Source: Leptospirillum ferrooxidans C2-3 (GTDB lineage: Bacteria; Nitrospirota; Leptospirillia; Leptospirillales; Leptospirillaceae). From it: DNA of 64,000 bases. A program made the translations under genes and the position numbers. Shown here piece by piece: positions 44,894 to 52,812 of the stretch; position 1 is the first letter of the stretch; the number at the start of each line of letters is the position of its first letter. The notes beneath the pieces were generated by a model. That model made no database searches. It worked only from the letters and a program-made list of their open reading frames with translations, and had not been told where the DNA came from. The DNA is taken from positions 1,147,486 through 1,211,485 of the forward strand of contig NC_017094.1 in the NCBI RefSeq assembly GCF_000284315.1, written 5' to 3'.

Positions 44894-44980
44894 TCAGATT
44901 CGCTCAAGGAATCCGATATAAGCCCGCATTCCCACAAAGACCCCAATTCCCAATGTCAGCATCAACAGGTAATGTCCCAT
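44894..44980 (-). CDS. 28-residue membrane peptide between kdpB and kdpF
   Basis: The peptide is MGHYLLMLTLGIGVFVGMRA then YIGFLERI. It has one hydrophobic helix and charged residues at the end. AAGGAG lies 8 bases before the ATG, a strong site, and it sits 14 bases after the kdpB stop and 30 before kdpF in the same transcript. It does not resemble KdpF beyond size. It could be an extra Kdp subunit or regulator; function unknown. Confidence 0.7.
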   Translation of the reverse strand: MGHYLLMLTLGIGVFVGMRAYIGFLERI

Positions 44981-44994
44981 CTAACTCTCTCCTT

Positions 44995-47007
44995 TCAGGT
45001 AAAGTGCAAAATCACAAGTGCCATGTCGATCAGCTTGATTCCCAAAAACGGGACAAGAATCCCTCCGAGTCCGTAGATCAGGAGGTTTCTCCTGAGAAGG
45101 GCGGACGCTCCGACCGGTCTGTAGGAAACGCCCTTTAACGCCAGGGGAATCAGTGCGGGGATGATCAGGGCATTAAAGATGATGGCGGAAGTGACCGCCG
45201 ACTCGGGGGTGGCAAGTCCCATGATGTTCAAAACCTTCAGCTGTGGATAGGCCACTACAAACATCGCCGGAAGGATGGCGAAATATTTGGCGACATCATT
45301 TGCGATTGAAAAGGTTGTAAGGGCCCCCCTGGTGATCAGAAGCTGTTTCCCGATCTCGACGACCTCGATGATCTTTGTGGGATCGGAATCGAGATCGACC
45401 ATGTTTCCCGCTTCCTTGGCGGCCTGGGTGCCGGAGTTCATGGCAAGGGCGACGTCCGCCTGGGCCAGTGAGGGGGCATCATTTGTTCCGTCGCCTGTCA
45501 TGGCGACAAGTCGGCCCTTTTCCTGCTCCTTTTTAATAAGAGCCATCTTGTCTTCCGGCTTGGCCTGGGCGAAAAAATCATCGAGGCCCGCCTCTTCGGC
45601 GATAGCTTTGGCCGTGAGTGGGTTGTCTCCTGTCACCATGACCGTTGTGACGCCCATCTTGCGGAGCCTTGCAAAACGTTCTTTCAGCCCTGGCTTGATG
45701 ATGTCCTTCAAGTGGACCACTCCCAGCGGTTTTTTGTTTTTTGCAACGACCAGGGGAGTTCCCCCGGATTTGGCGATAGCGGAGATAATCTCCTTGATCT
45801 CGCTTGAGAAAGGGGTTCCGACATAAGCGTTGACCGCATCTTCCGCTCCCTTTCGGATTTCTCCTTCGATGCTGTCGGCGCCACTCATCCGGGTTTCAGG
45901 AGTAAAAGGAATCGCCACCAGTCCATTCGGGGGTGTTTTGGCGTCCAGGAGCGGCGCTGCCAGCAGAACGATGCTTTTCCCTTCAGGTGTTTCATCCGAC
46001 AAGGAGGCAAAATAGCTTTCCCTGGCAACCTCCTTCTCTGAAACGCCCGGAACAGGGATAAACTGGACTGCCTGACGGTTCCCGAAAGTAATCGTCCCGG
46101 TTTTGTCCAGGAGTAAAATGTCGATGTCTCCGGCGACTTCAACCGCTTTTCCGGATTTGGCGATGACATTGGCCCGAAAGGCCCGGTCAATTCCGGCGAT
46201 TCCGATTGCGGGCAGTAGACCGGCGATCGTGGTCGGGATGAGGCAAACCAGCAGGGCGATCAGAATCGTTGGAGATGATTGGATTCCCGCATAGGAAGAA
46301 AACGCCGGGATGGAGGCCACGACAAAAAGAAAGATCAGGGTGAGTCCGACAAGCAGGATGGTCAGGGCAATCTCGTTCGGGGACTTTTGCCGGTTTGCAC
46401 CTTCCACGAGAGAGATCATGCGGTCGAGAAAGGTTTCTCCCGGATTGTTGCTGACCGAGACCCTGAGCTTTCCGGCGAGAACCCTTGTTCCTCCTGTTAC
46501 CCCGGACCGGTCTCCCCCGGATTCACGAATGACCGGAGCCGACTCTCCGGTAATGGCGGATTCATCGATGCTTGCGACTCCTTCAATGATTTCTCCGTCA
46601 GTGGGGATGATTTCTCCGGCTTCCACCAAAAATTGATCTTTCTTTTTCAGTTCGCTTCCCGGAATATGGGAAAATCCTATCGGTGTCACAAGTCGTGCCG
46701 TGGTTTCAGCGCGTGTGGATCTGAGGGTCGATGCCTGGGCTTTTCCCCGAAGTTCGGCAAGTGCTTCCGCAAAATTGGCAAATGCGATCGTAAGCCAGAG
46801 CCAGATCGAAATCATCGCTCCAAAAGCGGCTTCGCCCGAATGGGTCCATCCGGAATGAATGGCCAGTGATGTTGTCAGGATGCTTCCAATCTCCACAATA
46901 AACATGACCGGGTTTTTGTAGAGCTTGACCGGATTCAACATGGCAAGAGACTGAAAGATGGCTTCCCTGTAGATGTCTGGATTTTGCATTTCCTTTTGTT
47001 TCATCAT
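44995..47007 (-). CDS. kdpB: Potassium-transporting ATPase subunit B
   Basis: KdpB is the P-type ATPase subunit driving uptake. The 670-residue protein has the actuator TGES motif (AITGESAPV), phosphorylation site [13 protein letters not shown], the hinge [20 protein letters not shown] and the family's [20 protein letters not shown]. Two ATGs at 47007 and 47004 follow a GGGGA stretch; either could be used. Unusually kdpB is the first gene of the group, ahead of kdpF and kdpA, whereas the usual order is kdpF-A-B-C. Confidence 0.97.
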   Translation of the reverse strand: MMKQKEMQNPDIYREAIFQSLAMLNPVKLYKNPVMFIVEIGSILTTSLAIHSGWTHSGEAAFGAMISIWLWLTIAFANFAEALAELRGKAQASTLRSTRAETTARLVTPIGFSHIPGSELKKKDQFLVEAGEIIPTDGEIIEGVASIDESAITGESAPVIRESGGDRSGVTGGTRVLAGKLRVSVSNNPGETFLDRMISLVEGANRQKSPNEIALTILLVGLTLIFLFVVASIPAFSSYAGIQSSPTILIALLVCLIPTTIAGLLPAIGIAGIDRAFRANVIAKSGKAVEVAGDIDILLLDKTGTITFGNRQAVQFIPVPGVSEKEVARESYFASLSDETPEGKSIVLLAAPLLDAKTPPNGLVAIPFTPETRMSGADSIEGEIRKGAEDAVNAYVGTPFSSEIKEIISAIAKSGGTPLVVAKNKKPLGVVHLKDIIKPGLKERFARLRKMGVTTVMVTGDNPLTAKAIAEEAGLDDFFAQAKPEDKMALIKKEQEKGRLVAMTGDGTNDAPSLAQADVALAMNSGTQAAKEAGNMVDLDSDPTKIIEVVEIGKQLLITRGALTTFSIANDVAKYFAILPAMFVVAYPQLKVLNIMGLATPESAVTSAIIFNALIIPALIPLALKGVSYRPVGASALLRRNLLIYGLGGILVPFLGIKLIDMALVILHFT

Positions 47008-47082
47008 TTTTCCCCAAAAAAGAATATTTGTATGAAAATAATCAACGAGTCCCTGTATAGACCCCGATGAAAAACGTTACAA

Positions 47083-47098
47083 TTGGCCAAATGGCCAT
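47083..47098. promoter_or_regulatory. Palindromic site upstream of kdpB
   Basis: TTGGCCAAATGGCCAT lies 76-91 bases before the kdpB start. It contains TGGCCA twice, 2 bases apart, and matches 13 of 16 positions with the site at 47838-47853 before the KdpD-like gene. This makes it a candidate binding site for a shared regulator; no protein is assigned. Confidence 0.45.
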
Positions 47099-47126
47099 TC
47101 AGGTTCCGCACCAAAGATCCGACAGG

Positions 47127-47705
47127 TTATCGTCGTGAAAAAAATCCCCTGGAAGGCTCTGGCGGATCTTTTTGCCAGAGCTTGATTCGAAAAGCCTGGA
47201 AGAAAGATTTCTCTCGAGAATTTCCAGATGGAAAAATCCGGATTTGGTCCTCGTTTCTTGTCTCAATTTCTGAAAGGGGGGTCAGCTTTCGTGCCGCAAC
47301 CGTCAGGCAATCCCCGACTGTGAGATGCGGGAAAGGGGAGAAACCCTGAGGTCCCATTACGATAAAGGCACTGTGATCTCTCAAGGATCGGACCATTCGA
47401 TCCTTGAAAACCGTGACCAGATGTCCGGATGGCTTCCGGCAAAGAGGTCGTCCCGTTTGGGTGATGGGGACAAGATTCATCAGAAATGTCCCATGATCCG
47501 ACAAGTCCCCTTTTTGGATCCTGACAACAATGCCTCCCAGAAGTTTTGACGCTTTTCCGGTCAACAGGAATTTTTCATCCCCGATAGAGGCGGCAAAGGA
47601 TTGTCCGAAAAAAAGACCCGTCAAGGAAAACAGCACTCCCGCAAGAAGTTTCATGGCTGACCCGATCCGTTCTTGAGTGCGGGAAGCCAAAACCAACCAT
47701 TTCAT
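47127..47705 (-). CDS. Exported protein with Slp/OB-like pattern, upstream of kdpB
   Basis: The start at 47705 is chosen for GGAGA 8 bases upstream; an ATG at 47654 is a possible alternative. The 192-residue product has a signal peptide, with hydrophobic core LLAGVLFSLTGLFFG and likely cleavage after SFAAS. The mature part has short strands LLGGIVVRIQKGD, NLVPITQTGRP and SGHLVTVFKDR, resembling the order seen in Slp proteins but without a lipobox. It ends with a basic tail. It lies 119 bases upstream of kdpB and diverges from the KdpD-like gene. I do not assign a function. Confidence 0.6.
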   Translation of the reverse strand: MKWLVLASRTQERIGSAMKLLAGVLFSLTGLFFGQSFAASIGDEKFLLTGKASKLLGGIVVRIQKGDLSDHGTFLMNLVPITQTGRPLCRKPSGHLVTVFKDRMVRSLRDHSAFIVMGPQGFSPFPHLTVGDCLTVAARKLTPLSEIETRNEDQIRIFPSGNSREKSFFQAFRIKLWQKDPPEPSRGFFSRR

Positions 47706-47837
47706 TTCACGTTCTCCGATTAAGCCTCTCCTCCCGAAAGTGATGCGATCGGGAGGAGGGGGTGGCATTTTTTGTGATGACCAGCGAAATGATCCTGCTG
47801 CCTTCAAAAGGCTACCCTCGAAAATTTTTGGAAACCA

Positions 47838-47853
47838 TTGGCCATATGACCAA
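47838..47853. promoter_or_regulatory. Palindromic site upstream of the KdpD-like gene
   Basis: TTGGCCATATGACCAA is a 16-base inverted repeat with one mismatched pair (TTGGcCAT/ATGaCCAA), 97 bases before the KdpD-like start and 133 before the exported protein gene. It resembles the site before kdpB. A role as operator is inferred. Confidence 0.45.
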
Positions 47854-47949
47854 GATGGAAGAGAGATCTTGTATGCTATCTTTGAAAAACTCCCATGGAA
47901 GTCTGGTTTCGTCTTAAAAGGGTGAAGATAAGTTTTGGAGGATTTTCCC

Positions 47950-50172
47950 TTGAATGAAAAACTAGAGGATTTTTCACGCTTTGACCCATTTCTGGGGACG
48001 ATCCTCAAAATGGGCAAAGGGCGACTGAAGATCTATCTTGGGTGGGCTCCCGGAACCGGTAAAACAAGGCGGGCCCTTCTGGATCTGAACGCGATGAAAG
48101 AGAGAGGCGTTGATGTCGTTATCGGGTGGATCGAGGAAAATCTCCGTCCGGATGTCTTCCGGTTATCGGAGATGTTCGAGACGATTCCCCCTGTCGGGAT
48201 CCATATCGGATCAGAGTCCTTTCCGGAAATGGATCTTGAGTTCATTCTCAAAAGGAGGCCTTCCACTGTATTTGTCGATGAGCTGGCTCATGGAAATGTT
48301 CTGGGATCACGACACCAGAACCGATGGGAGGATATTGAAGAGATTCTGGATGCCGGCATCAGTGTTGTAACGACCTTGAACTCGATGCATGTCCAGGATC
48401 TTTCGGAGGCCGCTGGGGGAATTCTCGGATACCCTGTCCAGGAAATCGTTCCTGTGGATTTTATCAAGCGGGCGGACGAGGTGGTTGTTGTGGATCTCCC
48501 TCCGTCGGAGCTCACCATCCGGATCAGGGAAGGGAATGTTTTCCCCAAAGAACAGATCGAACGGGCCCTGAAGGGAGCTTTCAGAGAGTCCAACCTCATA
48601 AAGCTCAGGGGGATGACCCTTGAGTTCATGGCAAAGGTCCTCGATTCCCAGTTGACCAGGCAGGGAGGGAAAAAAGGAGTCTATGAGAGAATCACTGTTC
48701 TGGTGTCGGAGCACACTCCATCGCTCGAACGACTTGTTGGTTATGCTGGAAACCTCTCCAGGAGAATGGGAGGGGAGCTTCTTGTCCTGCATCTGAGAAA
48801 GATTTCTTTTTTAGGAAAGAGGTCCCCTCCCGACCAGGAGATTTTATCCCGATTCCAGCAGGAGGCGAGAGGGGCCGGTGGAAAGTTCTCTATCCTCTGG
48901 ACAAGAAATCCCGGATGGACATTATGGAGATTCATTCAGAGGACAAAGACAACCAGACTGGTCATGGGTCATGCGGGAACACAAAGCCCCTGGAGAAAAT
49001 CCCTTGTCCGTTCCGTTCTCCGATACTTTTCCCGAATTGATGTGGAGATACATCTTATTCCGACCCTTGGCCAGCCCCACCCTGTCGAATCTGCCCCTGA
49101 ATCGGATTCCTTCCTTCCCGTCTCTTCCGGCATGAAGGGGCGGCTGACCCTTTTTCTGGGCGCGGCTGCTGGTATTGGAAAAACCTACAGGATGCTTCAG
49201 GAAGCCCAGGATCGTAAAACCAGTGGGACAGATGTGGTTGTGGGCTATCTGGAAACCCATCGGCGGCAGGAGACCCAGCAGATGGCCGAAGGCCTTCGGG
49301 TGATTCCGCGAAAAATGATTTCCTATCATGGTCTTGTGCTTGGTGAGATGGATGTCGATGAAATTCTCCGACTAAAACCGGAGCTGGTTCTTGTCGATGA
49401 GCTGGCCCATAGCAATCCTCCTGGCTTTTTGAACAAAAAGCGCTACCAGGACGTACTCCTTTTTCTGGAAGCGGGAATCCATGTCTTTACAACGTTGAAT
49501 GTCCAGCATTTGGAGAGTCTGAACGATCTCATCGAGTTCCAGACCGGAATCAGGGTTCATGAAACGGTTCCTGACAGCACCGTCCTCCTGGCCTCGGAGA
49601 TTGTTCTGGTGGACCTGACTGCAGAGGCTTTACAGTCACGGTTGATGGAAGGGAAGGTCTATCCCCTCCAAAAGGTGGAGGAAGCTCTCAGGAATTTTTT
49701 CACCAAAAATAATCTCACGGCCTTAAGAGAGTTGGCCATGCAATGTGTTTTGGGCGGTGGTCGTGGACGAGTGATCCGAAGCGGTCGTGGAGGGCGTATT
49801 CTTGCAGGTGTCTCCGACCGTCCGGAAGACGCCGCTCTCATTCGGAGAGGGGCGGTTCTATCGGACAGGCTCAACCTTGAGCTTTGCGTTCTCTCTGTTC
49901 GGAGGGAGCCAGGCGAGGGACTGTATTCCAAAATGCTTCTGGATTTGACGCAATCTTTTGGAGGTATTTTTTTATCGGAGGTTTCCGGGAAAAAGTGGAA
50001 TGAGCATTTCGTTGAACGGTGTCATGATATCAATCCGAGCCTTGTTCTTCTTGGTCAATCGGCATGGAGGCCAGGTTTTGAATCCACCGCTGAAATCATT
50101 GCTAGGAACCTGAACCAGTTTCCTCTTTTGATTATTCCCCTGGATATACGGGATCATGTGGTTGAAAAATAA
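47950..50172 (+). CDS. Tandem KdpD-type sensor protein without kinase domain
   Basis: The 740-residue protein has two copies of the KdpD sensor module. Copy one: KdpD-N with Walker A GWAPGTGKT (31-39) and the VFVDELAHGN Walker B, then a USP-like domain (about 245-385). Copy two: Walker A GAAAGIGKT (404-412), VLVDELAHSNP, then a second USP-like domain (about 612-735). Each KdpD-N keeps the TTLN...VQ segment. The membrane helices, HisKA and ATPase domains of a normal KdpD are absent. The TTG at 47950 is chosen because GGAGG lies 8 bases before it. KdpD-N and USP domains bind ATP and, in some species, c-di-AMP, so potassium sensing is probable. It faces away from the kdp genes and must act through another kinase or as a direct regulator. 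Confidence 0.88.
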   Translation: MNEKLEDFSRFDPFLGTILKMGKGRLKIYLGWAPGTGKTRRALLDLNAMKERGVDVVIGWIEENLRPDVFRLSEMFETIPPVGIHIGSESFPEMDLEFILKRRPSTVFVDELAHGNVLGSRHQNRWEDIEEILDAGISVVTTLNSMHVQDLSEAAGGILGYPVQEIVPVDFIKRADEVVVVDLPPSELTIRIREGNVFPKEQIERALKGAFRESNLIKLRGMTLEFMAKVLDSQLTRQGGKKGVYERITVLVSEHTPSLERLVGYAGNLSRRMGGELLVLHLRKISFLGKRSPPDQEILSRFQQEARGAGGKFSILWTRNPGWTLWRFIQRTKTTRLVMGHAGTQSPWRKSLVRSVLRYFSRIDVEIHLIPTLGQPHPVESAPESDSFLPVSSGMKGRLTLFLGAAAGIGKTYRMLQEAQDRKTSGTDVVVGYLETHRRQETQQMAEGLRVIPRKMISYHGLVLGEMDVDEILRLKPELVLVDELAHSNPPGFLNKKRYQDVLLFLEAGIHVFTTLNVQHLESLNDLIEFQTGIRVHETVPDSTVLLASEIVLVDLTAEALQSRLMEGKVYPLQKVEEALRNFFTKNNLTALRELAMQCVLGGGRGRVIRSGRGGRILAGVSDRPEDAALIRRGAVLSDRLNLELCVLSVRREPGEGLYSKMLLDLTQSFGGIFLSEVSGKKWNEHFVERCHDINPSLVLLGQSAWRPGFESTAEIIARNLNQFPLLIIPLDIRDHVVEK

Positions 50173-50223
50173 ATTTTTTTATGGAGACTTTCCTCAAAAT
50201 CAATGAGCAGACGGGAGAGCAAG

Positions 50224-50997
50224 TTGAAAATCCAATATGCATCAGATCTTCATACCGAGTTTGATTTCCGGCCAATCCGTAAAAACGATCTTGTGGGTGA
50301 TGTGATGGTATTGGCCGGAGATATTGCAGGAAGCACCACCGGCCTTCGATCTTATCTGAAAGCCCTTTCCGGAAGGATTCCCCTCATCGTGATTCTTGGA
50401 AACCATGAATTTTACGGGTACGAGCTTGCCCGGGGACGGAACCAGTACAGAGATGCGATATCACGTGACAAGGATCCCTATCTTCATTTTCTCGATGACG
50501 ATGAGGTTATTCTTGGTGGAGTCCGTTTTCTGGGGAGCACACTCTGGAGCGATTTCAAGAACCAGACCCAGGGAGAGGCGGCACAGGCCGGATATGACTA
50601 TGATGGGGGACTTCTGGATTTCAGAAAAATCCTGAAAAGCGAAGGGACCCCTATCCGTTGGCAGGATGTCCTTGAACGATATCAGGAAAGTCTCCATTGG
50701 CTGACATCCCGGCTTTCCGAGGAGTTTTCCGGTCCCACGGTGGTGATCACCCATCATGCGCCATCGTTTCTTTCAGATGCTCCAGAGTTTTCTGGCTCGC
50801 CGATCTCCGGAGCGTTTTCAAGTGATCTTGAAGACGTGATCGAGCGATTCTCCCCTGATCTCTGGATACACGGCCACCATCACTCGAGTAGTGACTATCG
50901 CATTGGAAAGACACGAATCCTTTGTAATCCCTTTGGGTATCATGGGCTTGAAACAAATGTCGACTGGGACCCCAGATGCTTGGTAGAGATTCCCTGA
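50224..50997 (+). CDS. Calcineurin-like metallophosphoesterase
   Basis: The 257-residue protein has all five metallophosphoesterase motifs: D-x-H in ASDLHTE, GD in LAGDIAGS, GNHE in ILGNHEFYG, the lone histidine of ITHHAP and GHxH in IHGHHHSS. The start is a TTG 6 bases after GGGAG, so the protein begins MKIQYASDLH as in relatives; an ATG 7 codons earlier is possible. The substrate is unknown. It follows the KdpD-like gene after 51 bases. Confidence 0.9.
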   Translation: MKIQYASDLHTEFDFRPIRKNDLVGDVMVLAGDIAGSTTGLRSYLKALSGRIPLIVILGNHEFYGYELARGRNQYRDAISRDKDPYLHFLDDDEVILGGVRFLGSTLWSDFKNQTQGEAAQAGYDYDGGLLDFRKILKSEGTPIRWQDVLERYQESLHWLTSRLSEEFSGPTVVITHHAPSFLSDAPEFSGSPISGAFSSDLEDVIERFSPDLWIHGHHHSSSDYRIGKTRILCNPFGYHGLETNVDWDPRCLVEIP

Positions 50998-51509
50998 ACG
51001 GTCATGGAGTCCAAAGGAGAGATTCTGGCGATTTTGCGAATGAAGGATTGTGTACAGGGGGTGACTCGAATATCCGCACGCATTTCAATCTGATTCTTTG
51101 AAAAGGGGCTGAACCCATTGCAGGTTAACTTCTTTAGCAGGCAGAAGATCATCCGGAATTTAAAACGGTAGCTTCATTTGAAGGTCAAAGATTGGGCGGA
51201 GAGATTGAAATGATTTCGGTCGTGATCAGTAAAAAATGGGATCCAAGGCATTCAGAATACGGCATCGGACTGTACCCCAAACCCGGATCCCAGCCGAGGT
51301 CAGGGATCTTTGCGACAACCACGATCCGTGGCTGAAAACGGTTGACCGGAATCTGGAAATGTCCATCGAGACCCAGAAAAAGATCCGGAAGAACAACGAC
51401 TGCTGAAGAACAGGTCCAAAATATGCCAGAGAATTGAATCATCCATCGGAGGAAAAATCTCACAGGAAAAATCGATCAGAACACCCCTCTCTCTCAGCTT
51501 GAGAATCAC
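50998..51509. other. Gene remnant region before the zeta locus
   Basis: This 512-base stretch has only short broken frames on both strands. A minus-strand frame at 51185-51463 and its neighbours look like pieces of decayed genes, and a short minus-strand tail PDDLLPAKEVNLQWVQPLFK near 51070-51150 ends in a proper stop but has no start. I cannot name a parent gene. Confidence 0.4.
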
Positions 51510-51707
51510 TTGCTGTCGGCAGAGTTTGCAAATGCTCTAGCCCACGATGACGGTCGAGCCGCACAACAGCATCTGGCGGCAGGGCGGCCCATTTATTACG
51601 GCGACGATCGCTATCCTGGAAAAATCATTAAAAAATATCCGGTTAGACGTCAACAGCTTGTTTCAGTGGACCCCAATGGGAAAATGACAGTGCTTCGGGA
51701 TCTGTAA
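51510..51707 (+). CDS. Putative antitoxin-like partner of the zeta-type gene
   Basis: The frame encodes 65 residues from a TTG, with an open extension of about 24 codons upstream that lacks an ATG. The conserved-looking part is HDDGRAAQQHLAAGRPIYYG followed by DDRYPGKIIKKYP and a regular basic end. Its TAA overlaps the start of the zeta-type gene (TAATG), as in a toxin-antitoxin operon. The N terminus may be degraded, as the region upstream looks decayed. It is not the classical epsilon antitoxin. Confidence 0.5.
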   Translation: MLSAEFANALAHDDGRAAQQHLAAGRPIYYGDDRYPGKIIKKYPVRRQQLVSVDPNGKMTVLRDL

Positions 51708-52280
51708 TGCCGCAGTTGTGGATTGTCTCCGGACCGAACGGGGCGGGAAAACGACAATTGCCGAGCGTTGCCTGGCTTCACGTATTCCCGTGGTCTCTCC
51801 GGACAATTTGGCAGCGATTCATGGTCTGAGTCCCATGCAAGCAGGGAGGGCTGCTGTTCGAGAACAGGAGCGACTATTCGCTTCCGGAATCAGTTTTGCC
51901 GTGGATACTACTTTTTCCGGAAACCGCGAAATTCATTTGATGAGACGGGCAAGAGCGGCAGGATTTACAGTCAACCTGATTTTCATCTGTCTTTCTAGTG
52001 CAGCCCTATGTCAGGTTCGGATAGAAGAGCGCGTTTCGAGCGGAGGACACTCCGTACCGGCCAGAGACGTGAGAAGGCGTTTTGAGAGAAGCCTCAGTAA
52101 TCTAACGGTCTGAATATTGCCGAACGAACTTTTATCCTTGACAATACGGGAGAAAAACATAAGTTTCTGTTTTCCATTGAGCATAGTCGAGTCAAGCATC
52201 TTTCAAAGAAGATGCCTGATTGGGCGAAACAAACCATTCCCGAAAAGTTTATCAGATCCCGTGACTTAGACTTTGAGTGA
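51707..52280 (+). pseudogene. Zeta-toxin/AAA kinase-like gene with two frameshifts
   Basis: The gene opens MPQLWIVSGPNGAGK, a P-loop, then loses frame in a run of four A (51748-51751); one more A would restore GPNGAGKTTIAERCLASR. The second segment (51748-52112) reads PDNLAAIHGLSPMQAGRAAV and the AVDTTFSGNREI and RRRFERSLSNL regions of zeta-like UDP-sugar kinases. A second loss of one base near 52110 shifts it again, and the third frame gives AERTFILDNTGEKHKFLFSI, ending at TGA 52278-52280. Both breaks are single-base losses. It is likely inactive, unless these are assembly errors. Confidence 0.8.
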
Positions 52281-52343
52281 GAAAATAAAACATTTCGGGT
52301 AGAGTTTTGTTGTTATGGATACAAGATATTTTTTTTTTAAAAG

Positions 52344-52420
52344 TGGTGCCCCCGGGGTGACTCGAACACCCGACACAAGGTTTAGGAAACCTCTGCTCTG
52401 TCCGCCTGAGCTACGGGGGC
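52344..52420 (-). tRNA. tRNA-Arg (anticodon CCT)
   Basis: The minus strand folds as a full cloverleaf: acceptor GCCCCCG/CGGGGGC, D stem GCTC/GAGC, anticodon stem GAGGT/ACCTT with loop TTCCTAA, T stem GGGTG/CACCC with loop TTCGAGT, and an encoded CCA end. The anticodon CCT reads the rare arginine codon AGG. Confidence 0.96.
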
Positions 52421-52453
52421 ATTTGATTTTGGTAGGGTGATTGCTGGAAGAAA

Positions 52454-52475
52454 GGACCGGTCGGGAAACCGGTCC
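52454..52475 (-). terminator. Terminator hairpin after the zinc-ribbon gene
   Basis: GGACCGGT and ACCGGTCC form a perfect 8-base-pair stem around a 6-base loop. On the minus strand it is followed by TTTCTTCC. It lies 12 bases after the small gene's stop and ahead of the tRNA. Confidence 0.65.
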
Positions 52476-52486
52476 CTGTCGATCCA

Positions 52487-52654
52487 TTATCCTATATTTG
52501 GTCCATACCAGGTGCCATTACAATCGATGCAGACGAAGTCCCCGTCGACGGAAAGTGTAGGCTCTCCGCAGAAAGGGCAATCCGGCCCATTTTTTCTGGG
52601 AATGTGAAGTGGTAACTCCAATTCGTCAAGATCAATTTCTTCGGGCTCATCCAT
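52487..52654 (-). CDS. 55-residue zinc-ribbon protein
   Basis: The product begins MDEPEEIDLDELELPLHIP, an acidic segment, then a C4 zinc ribbon CPFCGEP...CIDC, and ends in CNGTWYGPNIG. A GGGGA stretch lies a few bases before the ATG. Proteins of this build are often accessory metal-binding or RNA-polymerase-like ribbons; no family is assigned. It is too small to have been disrupted by chance, and a good terminator follows it. Confidence 0.65.
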   Translation of the reverse strand: MDEPEEIDLDELELPLHIPRKNGPDCPFCGEPTLSVDGDFVCIDCNGTWYGPNIG

Positions 52655-52812
52655 TGGGATCCCCTTTATCTATCCTGAATCATTCGATACGATGAATGTG
52701 TCTGCCAGACCAGTTTTAAAACAGGTCATCACAACCAAGACTCTCCATCCTATCATAGAAAACGGCCATTTTCCAAAATCGGTCCGTATCATAAATGGAA
52801 TGTCAGGGGAAT

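Noticed and set aside
47008-47126. Possible c-di-AMP (ydaO-type) riboswitch before kdpB
   Set aside because: The 119-base gap holds an operator-like palindrome but none of the long paired domains of that riboswitch.
51185-51463. Minus-strand 92-codon frame considered as a Uma2-like nuclease remnant
   Set aside because: The catalytic Asp/Glu/Lys pattern of that family is not present in the visible residues, so no family could be supported.
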